Origin: Lysobacteraceae bacterium NML03-0222
GTDB lineage: Bacteria; Pseudomonadota; Gammaproteobacteria; Xanthomonadales; Xanthomonadaceae
Reading direction: 5' to 3'
NCBI GenBank assembly: GCA_002798195.1
Contig: NWQM01000009.1
Coordinates: 1-64,000, forward strand
DNA: 64,000 nucleotides
This document shows positions 41,093 through 49,729 of this stretch, piece by piece (the stretch's first letter is position 1; every line of letters begins with the position of its first letter). The position numbers and the translations under genes are program-made. The notes beneath the pieces were generated by a model. That model was not told the origin of the DNA, made no database searches, and saw only the letters and a list, made by a program, of their open reading frames with translations.

Positions 41093-43857
41093 TTATCCCT
41101 CGCCGCTTGACGTTGTTTGACCGTGCCCATGGTGGAGAGCATCAGCAAGGCGCTACAGAACACCACCAGATAAACGCCGGTATCAAATACCAGTGCGCTG
41201 GCCAGCGAGAGCTTGCCAATCACCGGCAGTTGCAGGTCGATATGGCCGCTGGTCAGGAGCGGATAGCCAAACAGCAGCGAGCCCAGCCCGCCGGCGGTGG
41301 CGATGATCCAGCCAAAGGCGATGCCGCGCAGATAGTCAAAGCCGAAAGTCGCTTCCACCGTGCGTGCGCCCTGCAAAACATACTTCACCAGTACCGGCAC
41401 GGCGATGGCAAGACCGGCGATGAAGCCGCCGCCGGGCGCATTGTGGCCGCGCAGGAACAAAAACACCGATACGGTCAGTGTCAGCGGGAACAGCAGCTGG
41501 GTCAGATCGGCCGGAATCGGGTATTTGGCCGGCGGCCCGGGAATGATTTCGTCCGGGGTCAGCCGCGTCCATTTCAGCAGCGCATGTACCACCAGCGCGG
41601 CAACGCCGAACACGACGATTTCGCCATAGGTATCAAAGCCACGGAAGTCCACCAAAATCACATTGACCACATTGCGGCCATGGCCCTCGGGCAGCGCGCG
41701 CGCCAGGAATTCATTGGAAATGGACTGGTCGGGCTGGGTCATCATCGCCAGCGCCAATGCAGTGGCGGCGATACCGACAATTACCGCGACGATGATGTCG
41801 CGCCATTTGCGCAGCAGATTGGGCGCAGGCGGTGACTGCTTGGGCAGATAGTTCAACGCCATCATCATCAGTGCGATGGTCACCATTTCCACCATCAACT
41901 GGGTGAGCGCAAGGTCGGGCGCGGACAGGTACACGAAAATCAGGCTGACCATCAGCCCCACCACGCCGATGATGATGAGTGCTGTCAAGCGCTTGCTGTG
42001 GGTCGCCACCGTGCCCAGCGTACCGCCGACCAGCAGCGCCCATACCAGCCAGCCCAGTGGCGGCATGGCCTGCACGTCATGGACATTGGCAAGATAACTA
42101 CCCGGCGCCATGAGGAATGGCAGCATGCCTACCGCCATCGCGGCGAGCAGCAGCCACAGCAGACTGCGCCGCAGGCCGCCGTTGGCCACGCGCTCGGTAA
42201 AACCATTGGCGAGCGTGAACAGCACTTCGATATTCCAGTGGAAAAAATTGCGGCCAATGGTTTTTTGTACCACCGCATGCAGATTGAGCATGCGCCGCAG
42301 TCCGAAATACAGCAGACAGCCAAATACCATGCCGCCGAAGCTCATCATCAGCGGCAGGTTGAAGCCATGCCACAGTGCCAGGCTGTATTCGGGCGTATTC
42401 TCGCCCAGCACGCCATGCACGGCGGTCGCCAGTACCGGCGCTACGGTCAGTGCCGGGGCAATACCCACTGCCAGACACAGCAATACCAGAATGATGACCG
42501 GCGCACGCATGAACAGCGGCGGCTCATGCACTTCGCGGTTGACTTTGCGCGGGCCCTCGCCAAAAAAAGTGTCATGCACAAAACGCAGGCTGTAGGCCAC
42601 CCCGAAGGTACCGGCCAGGAACGCGGCAATCACGGTGATCAGGCGCGGCGTGTCGTTGCCGATTTCCAGCACCTCGGCAAAGAACATTTCCTTGGAAAGG
42701 AAGCCGTTCAAGAGCGGAATCCCGGCCATCGCCAGACTGGCGATGATGGCCAGCGTGCTGGTGATGGGCATCAGCCGCATCAGGCCGCCCAGACGGCGCA
42801 TGTCACGGGTGCCGGTCTCATGATCGATGATGCCGGCGGCCATGAACAGGCTGGCCTTGAACGTGGCATGGTTGATGACGTGGAACAGCGCCGCCACCAC
42901 CGCCAAGGGGGATGACAGCCCGAGCAGCAACACAATCAGGCCCAGATGGGAAATGGTGGAATAAGCCAGCAGCCCCTTCAGGTCATGCTGGAAAATCGCA
43001 CTCCAGGCGCCAAATACCAGCGTGGCCGCCCCGGTCATGCTTACCACCAGGAAGAACAGGTCAGTACCGGAGAGCACCGGATGCAGGCGCAACAGCAAGA
43101 ATACCCCGGCCTTGACCATGGTGGCCGAATGCAAATACGCCGAGACCGGTGTGGGCGCAGCCATCGCCTGCGGCAGCCAGAAATGGAACGGGAACTGCGC
43201 GCTCTTGGTGAATACGCCCAGCAGCACCAGCAGCAAGATCGCCGGATACCAAGGGCTGGCGCGCACCACATCACCGGCCGCCAGCACCGCATCGAGCTGG
43301 TAACTGCCGACCACCTGACCCAGCAAGATCATGCCGCCCAGCAGCGCAAGACCGCCCATGCCGGTAATCGCCAGCGCCATGCGTGCCCCCTGGCGGGCGT
43401 CCTGACGCCGGGACCAGAAGCCAATCAACAGGAATGAGCTGATGGAAGTCAGCTCCCAGAAAACCGCCATCAGCAGGATATTGCCGGCCAGCACCAGCCC
43501 CAGCATCGCGCCCATGAACAGCATCAGATAACTGAAAAACCGCGGGGCACTGTCCTTGGGGCTGAGGTAATAGGCCGCATACAGCACCACCAGCGCGCCA
43601 ATGCCCAGCACCAGAAGCGCAAACAGCCAGGCCAGACCGTCCAGCCGCAAGGTGAAATCCAGCCCAAGGCTCGGTATCCACGCATGGCTCAGCAGCGGAA
43701 TGCTGCCCTCATGCACCGCCGGGGTTTGCATGCCCAGAAGCACCAGCCCCAGTAACGGAGCCATGCCTGCAATCCATGCCACCTGTTTTCGGGACAGGCC
43801 GGAAATCAGTACCAGCAGCGCGGCAGCAAATGGAAGCAGCAGGGTCAGGCCAAGCAT
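41089..43857 (-). CDS. mrpA: Fused MrpA-MrpB cation:proton antiporter large subunit
   Basis: The 922-aa protein joins a NuoL-like MrpA to a C-terminal MrpB domain, as in group 2 Mrp systems. The proton-path Glu is in LMAVFWELTSISSFLLIGFW and the Lys in TPVSAYLHSATMVKAGVFLL. NHATFKASLFMAAGIIDHETG follows. The MrpB part has FLFLRGHNAPGGGFIAGL. The complex exports sodium and potassium for protons and supports salt and alkali tolerance. I prefer the ATG at 43857 (GAGG upstream); 43911 is in frame but adds unconserved residues. It is first of six overlapping genes. Confidence 0.94.
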   Translation of the reverse strand: MLGLTLLLPFAAALLVLISGLSRKQVAWIAGMAPLLGLVLLGMQTPAVHEGSIPLLSHAWIPSLGLDFTLRLDGLAWLFALLVLGIGALVVLYAAYYLSPKDSAPRFFSYLMLFMGAMLGLVLAGNILLMAVFWELTSISSFLLIGFWSRRQDARQGARMALAITGMGGLALLGGMILLGQVVGSYQLDAVLAAGDVVRASPWYPAILLLVLLGVFTKSAQFPFHFWLPQAMAAPTPVSAYLHSATMVKAGVFLLLRLHPVLSGTDLFFLVVSMTGAATLVFGAWSAIFQHDLKGLLAYSTISHLGLIVLLLGLSSPLAVVAALFHVINHATFKASLFMAAGIIDHETGTRDMRRLGGLMRLMPITSTLAIIASLAMAGIPLLNGFLSKEMFFAEVLEIGNDTPRLITVIAAFLAGTFGVAYSLRFVHDTFFGEGPRKVNREVHEPPLFMRAPVIILVLLCLAVGIAPALTVAPVLATAVHGVLGENTPEYSLALWHGFNLPLMMSFGGMVFGCLLYFGLRRMLNLHAVVQKTIGRNFFHWNIEVLFTLANGFTERVANGGLRRSLLWLLLAAMAVGMLPFLMAPGSYLANVHDVQAMPPLGWLVWALLVGGTLGTVATHSKRLTALIIIGVVGLMVSLIFVYLSAPDLALTQLMVEMVTIALMMMALNYLPKQSPPAPNLLRKWRDIIVAVIVGIAATALALAMMTQPDQSISNEFLARALPEGHGRNVVNVILVDFRGFDTYGEIVVFGVAALVVHALLKWTRLTPDEIIPGPPAKYPIPADLTQLLFPLTLTVSVFLFLRGHNAPGGGFIAGLAIAVPVLVKYVLQGARTVEATFGFDYLRGIAFGWIIATAGGLGSLLFGYPLLTSGHIDLQLPVIGKLSLASALVFDTGVYLVVFCSALLMLSTMGTVKQRQAARDN

Positions 43858-44041
43858 GAAGCCTCGGAAGTGTTTGACTTGAAAAGAAAATCCGCCAAGG
43901 CGGCGCAACATTCTAACGGATGGCTGTCAAGTCCGCGTACAGGATTGCGCTCCAATAGGCTGCAGAAAGCTCCGCTGGGCGATGGCAAATAGTCACGATT
44001 TGAGCTGCCCTGCATCGGCAGCTATCACGCCTTGGAGGCGA

Positions 44042-44860
44042 TTACAGGTCTTGCTGGTAGCGCACGTAAGGCACCGTGCCTTCGTCCTCGCCCTTGCCGG
44101 GGGAGGCAAATGGGCTGCGGCCACGAGAGACGACATTCTCGGCGCCGACGCTGAGCTGCCCACTCCAAGGCGTGCGCCAGGTAATGCCTACGCCGAAGCC
44201 TTCCCATTTGCCGGGTTGACCCGCGACATCCACAACACGGCCAAAGACATTGGCGCGAAAGTTGCCGATGCCTGCACCGAGTGAGAGTCCCAAGCTGTTC
44301 CAGTGACCGGAGGTCTGGGGGAGCTCTGATGCGGTCATCAGGCGTGCTTTGGCCGTAGTGCCGGCAATCGAAACCACGCCGCTGCGTCCCAGGTTGTATT
44401 CGGCAAACAGGGCGAAGTCGGTTTGCTCACTGCGAGCGTGCCGACCTTGAACCAGCCAGCCGGGAAGATGATTCTGGCTGCGGCCAACAGCCACGCCGAT
44501 GCGGCCATTGTGATTGCCAAAACTGGCACTGGCCGGACCAATGGCGCCCAGCGCGCAGCTGGCAGAGAGTCTGTCCATGCGGTTGGGAATCCCGCCCGGA
44601 CCATCGCACAGCAATGCCAGTGATTGGCCGGAAGAAAGCCCGAAAGCTGACTCCAGCGTATTGCTGCCAAAGCGCCAGCGGGCATTGCTGGCAGGCCGGC
44701 CTGCCGGCTCCAGTGCGATGGCGCCCTCAATTTTGCCACTCTTGCTGTTGACGATGGGCAGCACAGTCAAATCGCCCTGCCGCACTTGCGCAGCAGCGCT
44801 CGCTACTGTCAGAACAGCAGCAAGACTTGTCAGCAGCAGTGGCAGGCGGCGTTTGCTCAT
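44042..44860 (-). CDS. Exported beta-rich, outer-membrane-type protein of unknown function
   Basis: The 272-aa precursor has a clear signal peptide (MSKRRLPLLLTSLAAVLTVA ending ASAAAQ). The rest alternates hydrophobic and polar residues in beta-barrel fashion: LSLGAGIGNFRANVFGRVVD, then FGVGITWRTPWSGQLSVGAEN, with the ending VPYVRYQQDL. Two Cys residues could form a disulfide (about 85 and 102). I recognise no named family. It is monocistronic with its own promoter. Confidence 0.75.
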   Translation of the reverse strand: MSKRRLPLLLTSLAAVLTVASAAAQVRQGDLTVLPIVNSKSGKIEGAIALEPAGRPASNARWRFGSNTLESAFGLSSGQSLALLCDGPGGIPNRMDRLSASCALGAIGPASASFGNHNGRIGVAVGRSQNHLPGWLVQGRHARSEQTDFALFAEYNLGRSGVVSIAGTTAKARLMTASELPQTSGHWNSLGLSLGAGIGNFRANVFGRVVDVAGQPGKWEGFGVGITWRTPWSGQLSVGAENVVSRGRSPFASPGKGEDEGTVPYVRYQQDL

Positions 44861-44913
44861 GTGCTATGGACTTCGTTGGTGACGAAAAGTTCCCACTCCC
44901 AAGCAGGAGTTAC

Positions 44914-44942
44914 AACATACCGGATTTATGTTTGTTTAACAA
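44914..44942 (-). promoter_or_regulatory. Sigma-70 promoter for the exported protein at 44042
   Basis: On the minus strand TTGTTA (44937-44942) and TATGTT (44914-44919) are separated by 17 bp in an AT-rich stretch, giving a leader of about 45 bases. Confidence 0.5.
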
Positions 44943-45032
44943 TCAATTCCGGGTCGAAACAGCAGGACAGGCGGGTACGGGCAGGTGAGGGTTCAGCTGC
45001 GACCGTCCAGCCCCACGGCAGGCGCTTTGGCG

Positions 45033-45953
45033 CTACTGCAGTCTGGAGGGCGCGTCGCTGGTCGCGGCAGGTGCAGTGAACAGCGCGTCCACATCATTGA
45101 GACTGAAGTAATAGCGTTCGGCGCAGAACTCGCAGCGGACTTCAGCCTGGCCATTGCGTCCGGCGGCAACGGCCGCCTCGGCTTCTTCGCGCCCCAGGCT
45201 GCGCAGCATCTCCTCAACCCGCTCACGCGAGCAGGAGCAGCCAAAGTTGAGTGTGCGCTGACCCAGAAGCTGCAGGCTCTCCTGATGAAACAGCCGGTGC
45301 AGCAGGGTGGCCGCATCCGTGGCTTGCAACTCTTGTGCGCCGAGGGTGGCGAACAATTGTTGAGCGCGCTCCCAGCCATCCACATCGGAAGCGGTCTCAC
45401 CCGGCAGCTTCTGCAGCAACAGGCCACTGGCGTGCTGTGCATCGGCAGCCAGCAGCAGGCGGGTGGGGAGCTGCTCGGAGCGCTGGAAATAATGCTCGAA
45501 GGCTTCGGCCAGTGTCGGCCTTTCCAGTGGCACCAGGCCTTGATAGCGCGTCAATTCACCACTGGGACTCGGGTTTTCAATGGTGATGGCGATGAGTGCG
45601 CCCTCGCCTGCAAGGCGCAAGTCTTGGGCAATGGCCTCAAGCTGTGCGGGCTTGGCGTCTTCGGCACTGCGAATCAGCCCGCGCAAGGTGCCTTGTGCCG
45701 TGCATTCGGCAAACAGGCTGCGCAAATCACCGGGGGCGCGCAGTTGTACCGAAAGCCTGCCGTCGATTTTGATATGCGCGGTCAAAAGTGCAGTGGCGGC
45801 AATGGCCTGCCCCAGTAGCTCAAGGGTTTTGCCGCTTGCATCGTTCTTGTCGGCAATACTCTGCCAGGCGCTGTCCAGGCGCACATGCGCGCCGCGGACA
45901 CCGGCTTCGGGCAGCAGAAAAACGGTCAGCGGATTGGAGGTGTTGTCGTTCAT
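45033..45953 (-). CDS. hslO: Hsp33 redox-regulated chaperone
   Basis: Hsp33 is a holdase activated when oxidative and heat stress release zinc from its four cysteines. The zinc site shows FGCSCSRERVEEML and VRCEFCAERYYF (CxC and CxxC). The N-terminal domain has VRLDSAWQSI and LLGQAIAATALLTAHIK. The ATG at 45953 (306 aa) matches the conserved N-terminus, although I see no good Shine-Dalgarno sequence. It is divergent from mtgA with 57 bp between starts. Confidence 0.95.
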   Translation of the reverse strand: MNDNTSNPLTVFLLPEAGVRGAHVRLDSAWQSIADKNDASGKTLELLGQAIAATALLTAHIKIDGRLSVQLRAPGDLRSLFAECTAQGTLRGLIRSAEDAKPAQLEAIAQDLRLAGEGALIAITIENPSPSGELTRYQGLVPLERPTLAEAFEHYFQRSEQLPTRLLLAADAQHASGLLLQKLPGETASDVDGWERAQQLFATLGAQELQATDAATLLHRLFHQESLQLLGQRTLNFGCSCSRERVEEMLRSLGREEAEAAVAAGRNGQAEVRCEFCAERYYFSLNDVDALFTAPAATSDAPSRLQ

Positions 45954-46010
45954 CGGGGAGAGTGCAGGCGAGGCGGCATAATTATCAATGAATTCTCTTA
46001 TGGGGGCGCC

Positions 46011-46739
46011 GTGAATAAAGTGCAAGCTGGGAAAAAGCGGCTCTGGCTGCGGCGTATGCTATGGCTGCCGGTGTTTGCACTGGTCTTTCCGGTTGTGCAG
46101 GTGCTGGCGTTGCGGGTAATTGACCCGCCGCTTTCCAGTTTCATGCTGATTCGTCAGATGGATGCCTGGCGTGCGGGTGATTGGCGCTTTCGTTTTACCT
46201 ATGACTGGCGCGATTTGCAGGATATTTCGCCGCACCTGCCCGTGGCGGTGATTGCCGCCGAAGACCAATTGTTTGCCGAGCACAGGGGCTTTGACAGTGG
46301 CGCGATTGAAAAAGCCATGCAAACCAATCAGCAGGGCAAGCGTATCCGTGGCGGCAGCACCATCAGTCAGCAAACGGCCAAAAACTTATTTTTATGGCGG
46401 GGTAGTGGCTGGAGTCGCTGGCTGCGCAAGGCGTTGGAGGCCTATTACACCTTCTGGATGGAGCTTTTCTGGCCGAAAACACGCATTCTGGAGATGTATG
46501 TCAATGTCGCCGAGTTCGGTGACGGCGTGTATGGCGCACAGGCGGCGGCGCGGACTTACTACCGCAAAGAGGCCGTGGCGCTACAGCCTGCCGAGGCGGC
46601 GCGCATGGCGGCGGTACTGCCCAACCCCAAGCGCTACAGTATTGCCAACCCCGGCCCTTACGTGCAGCGACGGGCACGCGCCATCCAGCGACAAATGGGC
46701 AATATCGGTGGCAAGGCTTATTTGGAAAAGTTGCAATGA
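46011..46739 (+). CDS. mtgA: Monofunctional peptidoglycan transglycosylase MtgA
   Basis: MtgA polymerises lipid II glycan chains without transpeptidase activity. One N-terminal membrane anchor is followed by the GT51 domain with AVIAAEDQLFAEHRGFD (catalytic Glu in AAEDQ), IRGGSTISQQTAKNLFLW and ILEMYVNVAEFGDGVYG. I choose the GTG at 46011 (242 aa), with a G-rich stretch just upstream; the frame is open further into the hslO region. It overlaps the glycosyltransferase gene by ATGA. Confidence 0.93.
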   Translation: MNKVQAGKKRLWLRRMLWLPVFALVFPVVQVLALRVIDPPLSSFMLIRQMDAWRAGDWRFRFTYDWRDLQDISPHLPVAVIAAEDQLFAEHRGFDSGAIEKAMQTNQQGKRIRGGSTISQQTAKNLFLWRGSGWSRWLRKALEAYYTFWMELFWPKTRILEMYVNVAEFGDGVYGAQAAARTYYRKEAVALQPAEAARMAAVLPNPKRYSIANPGPYVQRRARAIQRQMGNIGGKAYLEKLQ

Positions 46740-47722
46740 CTGAATGTTTGACCGTCGTGGTAGCGGCTTTCAATGAAGCAGAATCTCTGCCGCTGCTGCA
46801 TGCCAGGCTGCGGCCAGTGCTGGATGGCTTGGGTATCAATACCCGGGTGTTGTACGTCGATGATGGCAGCAGCGATGACACCTGGGCGGTGATGCAGCGT
46901 CTGGCCACAGAAGATGCGCAAGTGGCGCTGCTGCGCCTGTCGCGCAATTTCGGCAAAGAGATCGCCCTGACTGCCGGGCTTGACCAAGTGCACGAGGGCG
47001 CGGCGATGATTCTGGATGCCGATGCGCAAGACCCGCCGGAGCTGATTCCGCAGTTTGTCGGCAAATGGCGCGAAGGTTTTGACAATATTTATGGCAGGCG
47101 TGAGGCGCGTGCGGGAGAAACCATCGTCAAGCGCGCCAGTGCCTCCATGTTTTATCGGGTGATGGCGCGGCTCTCGCCTACGCCGATTCCAGAAGATACC
47201 GGTGATTTTCGCCTGCTTTCACCGCGCGCATTGGCTGCACTCCGCCAGTTGCGTGAGCGCCATCGCTTCATGAAAGGCTTGTTCGGCTGGGTGGGCTTCA
47301 ATAGCGTGGAAATCCGCTATCAGCGCGAAGCCCGCGTGGCGGGCAGGAGCAAATTCAATTTCTGGCGGCTATGGAATTTTGCGCTGGAAGGCATCACCAG
47401 TTTTTCCACCATCCCATTGCGGGTGGCCACTTATCTGGGACTGATGACGGCCGTGCTGGCGATGGGTTACGGATTGTTCGTGGTTGCCAAGGCGCTGCTG
47501 TATGGCGATCCGGTAGCCGGTTGGCCAACGATGATGGCGGTGATTTTGTTCCTGGGCGGTGTGCAACTGACGGCGCTGGGCACGATAGGCGAGTATCTCG
47601 GCCGCATGTATCTGGAGGTCAAGCAGCGCCCGCTGTATCTGGTGGCAGATTGGCAGGCGGCGGCCGAACCGGCGTATGCTGAAGCCCTGTCCCCAGCCGA
47701 GGAGCCGTTATGCGCCAGATGA
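46736..47722 (+). CDS. Polyprenyl-phosphate glycosyltransferase (GtrB/DPM1-like GT2)
   Basis: The 328-aa protein has a GT-A fold with VVVAAFNEAESL, VDDGSSDDTW, the metal-binding ILDADAQDPPELI and the DTGDFRLLSPRAL acceptor motif. Two C-terminal membrane helices follow. This is the layout of enzymes such as GtrB and ArnC that load a sugar on undecaprenyl phosphate at the inner membrane. The sugar and final acceptor are unknown, and no flippase or GT-C gene is adjacent. It is coupled to mtgA by ATGA. Confidence 0.9.
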   Translation: MTECLTVVVAAFNEAESLPLLHARLRPVLDGLGINTRVLYVDDGSSDDTWAVMQRLATEDAQVALLRLSRNFGKEIALTAGLDQVHEGAAMILDADAQDPPELIPQFVGKWREGFDNIYGRREARAGETIVKRASASMFYRVMARLSPTPIPEDTGDFRLLSPRALAALRQLRERHRFMKGLFGWVGFNSVEIRYQREARVAGRSKFNFWRLWNFALEGITSFSTIPLRVATYLGLMTAVLAMGYGLFVVAKALLYGDPVAGWPTMMAVILFLGGVQLTALGTIGEYLGRMYLEVKQRPLYLVADWQAAAEPAYAEALSPAEEPLCAR

Positions 47723-48141
47723 AGCAATTGCTCGAAGCCAAGGCAAACAAGGAAGTGGCCTGGATAGCACCGGAGGCGGCAGTCATTGATGCCTTGAGGA
47801 TGATGGCCGAAAAACATATCGGCGCTGTGCTGGTAATGGATGCAGGCAAGCTGGTCGGGATTTTTTCCGAACGTGACTATGCCCGCAAAGTGGTGCTGCT
47901 GGGGCGCGCCTCGACCAATACCCCGGTCAGCGAGGTGATGAGCCGCCAGGTATTGTGTGGGCGACTGACCGACAGCGTGGCGCATTCCATGCAGCTGATG
48001 ACGGAAAGACGCATTCGTCACCTGCCCATCGTCGAGCACAAGGCAGTGGTAGGTCTGGTGTCGATTGGCGACTTGGTCAAGGCGGTCATCGAAGACCAGC
48101 AGCAAGAGTTGCGCCATTTGCAGGACTATATCTACGGCTGA
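47710..48141 (+). CDS. CBS-domain-pair protein
   Basis: The 143-aa cytosolic protein is little more than two CBS domains: APEAAVIDALRMMAEKHIGA with GKLVGIFSERDYARKVVLLG, and SVAHSMQLMTERRIRHLPIV with AVVGLVSIGDLVKAVIED. Such pairs usually sense adenine nucleotides and regulate partners, or act alone in unknown roles. It begins 13 bp inside the glycosyltransferase gene with GGAG upstream. Confidence 0.9.
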   Translation: MRQMKQLLEAKANKEVAWIAPEAAVIDALRMMAEKHIGAVLVMDAGKLVGIFSERDYARKVVLLGRASTNTPVSEVMSRQVLCGRLTDSVAHSMQLMTERRIRHLPIVEHKAVVGLVSIGDLVKAVIEDQQQELRHLQDYIYG

Positions 48142-48229
48142 TTTTCGGGACGCTTTGTACTGTCAACATATCCCGTGATGAGCAGGCGAGGCGGGTGGTC
48201 GCATTGACTGCGCCGTTACCGGTTGTGGA

Positions 48230-48239
48230 GGGGGGGGGG
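48230..48239 (+). repeat. G10 homopolymer upstream of the amidohydrolase operon
   Basis: Ten consecutive G residues lie 89 bp before the amidohydrolase ATG, in the 187-bp gap after the CBS gene. Tracts this long are prone to slipped-strand length change and can tune promoters, but sequencing error is also possible. Confidence 0.7.
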
Positions 48240-48328
48240 CTGTCATCCGGTTTTGAAAAAATCACAAGGCGCGGGCTTGGCAACACGGCGGCAAGCGGCT
48301 AGTTTTGCCTTTCCATCGGGAGTCCAAT

Positions 48329-49729
48329 ATGCACAAAACCGCTCTTGCCGCCGCCTGCGCAGCATTGCTGCTGTCGGCCTGCGCCAGCACTTCATCCAGC
48401 AAGCCTGCTGCCTCTGCAACGGAAGGCAGCAAAAAAGTCGCCGCGCTTACCACAGATGCGTATCCCAGCACCTACCGGCCAATTCCTTCGGCGCCAGTAT
48501 TGCTTGCCGGCGCCACCGTGCTCGATGGCCTTGGCAAACGCCTTGAAAATGCCGATGTGTTGATGGCCGAGGGCAAGATTGTCGCTGTCGGCACTGGCCT
48601 TGACCTGCCGCAAAATGCCATCCGCGTGGATGGGCGCGGCAAATGGGTCACGCCTGGCATCATCGATGTGCATTCACACCTGGGCGTGTATCCAAGCCCG
48701 GCAGCATCTGCGCACAGCGATGGCAATGAAATGACCGCGCCGGTCACGGCACAGGTCTGGGCCGAGCATTCCATCTGGCCGCAAGACCCGGGCTTTGCCA
48801 CGGCGCTGGCCGGTGGCGTCACCAGCCTGCAAATCCTGCCTGGCTCGGCTAACCTGATTGGCGGCCGGGGCGTGACCTTGAAGAATGTCTATAGCACCAC
48901 CTATCAGGGCATGAAGTTCCCCGGCGCACCGTGGGGTCTGAAGATGGCCTGCGGCGAAAATCCCAAGCGTGTGTATGGCAACAGGGGCGGCCCTTCGACG
49001 CGGATGGGCAATATTGCCGGATTCCGTGCGGCCTTCATTGAGGCGGCCGAATACCTGAAAAAACAGAGTTCGGGCAAGGACAGCGGCAAGCGTGATTTGA
49101 AGCAGGAAACCCTGGCGGCCACCCTCAATGGCGACATCTTGGTGCATAACCACTGCTACCGCGCCGATGAAATGGCCATCATGCTCGATCTGGCCAAAGA
49201 GTTCGGCTTCCGCATCAGCGCTTTCCATCACGGTGTCGAGGCCTACAAGCTGGCTGACCGTCTGGCGGCCGAAGGCGTTTGCGCGGCACTCTGGGCCGAC
49301 TGGTGGGGCTTCAAAATGGAGTCGTTCGACGGCATTCAGGAAAACCTGCTGCTGGTTGACCGCGCACCGGGCAGCTGCGCCATCGTGCATAGCGACTCGG
49401 GCGAAGGCATCCAGCGCCTCAACCAAGAGGCCGCCAAAATCATGGCCAATGGCCGTCGCATCGGTATCGACATCACGCCCGAGCATGCCATCCGCTGGCT
49501 GACCATCAATGCCGCAAAATCCATGGGCATCGACCACCTGACCGGCTCGTTGGAGCCGGGCAAGATGGCTGATGTGGTGCTGTGGAACGGCAATCCATTC
49601 TCCAGCTATGCGTTGGCCGAACAGGTATATATCGACGGCGCCAAGCTGTATGACCGCGCCGATGCGCGCCTGCAACCCAAATCCGACTTCCTGCTGGGGC
49701 AGGAGCTGATGCAAGGAGAAGCCCGATGA
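48329..49729 (+). CDS. Secreted amidohydrolase-family lipoprotein
   Basis: The 466-aa precursor has a lipoprotein signal ending LLLSAC, then an imidazolonepropionase-like amidohydrolase. GKWVTPGIIDVHSHLG carries the metal-binding HxH, HNHCYRADEMAIML and FRISAFHHGVEAYK give further His ligands, AIVHSDSGEGIQRLN gives the catalytic Asp region and GSLEPGKMADVVLWNGNPFS is the family C-terminus. It probably hydrolyses cyclic or peptidic amides in the periplasm. The ATG at 48329 has GGGAG upstream. It overlaps the next gene by ATGA. Confidence 0.9.
   Translation: MHKTALAAACAALLLSACASTSSSKPAASATEGSKKVAALTTDAYPSTYRPIPSAPVLLAGATVLDGLGKRLENADVLMAEGKIVAVGTGLDLPQNAIRVDGRGKWVTPGIIDVHSHLGVYPSPAASAHSDGNEMTAPVTAQVWAEHSIWPQDPGFATALAGGVTSLQILPGSANLIGGRGVTLKNVYSTTYQGMKFPGAPWGLKMACGENPKRVYGNRGGPSTRMGNIAGFRAAFIEAAEYLKKQSSGKDSGKRDLKQETLAATLNGDILVHNHCYRADEMAIMLDLAKEFGFRISAFHHGVEAYKLADRLAAEGVCAALWADWWGFKMESFDGIQENLLLVDRAPGSCAIVHSDSGEGIQRLNQEAAKIMANGRRIGIDITPEHAIRWLTINAAKSMGIDHLTGSLEPGKMADVVLWNGNPFSSYALAEQVYIDGAKLYDRADARLQPKSDFLLGQELMQGEAR

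Noticed and set aside
43858..44041. TTGACA and TAGAAT hexamers upstream of the mrp operon
   Set aside because: They are only 9 bp apart, too close to form one promoter.
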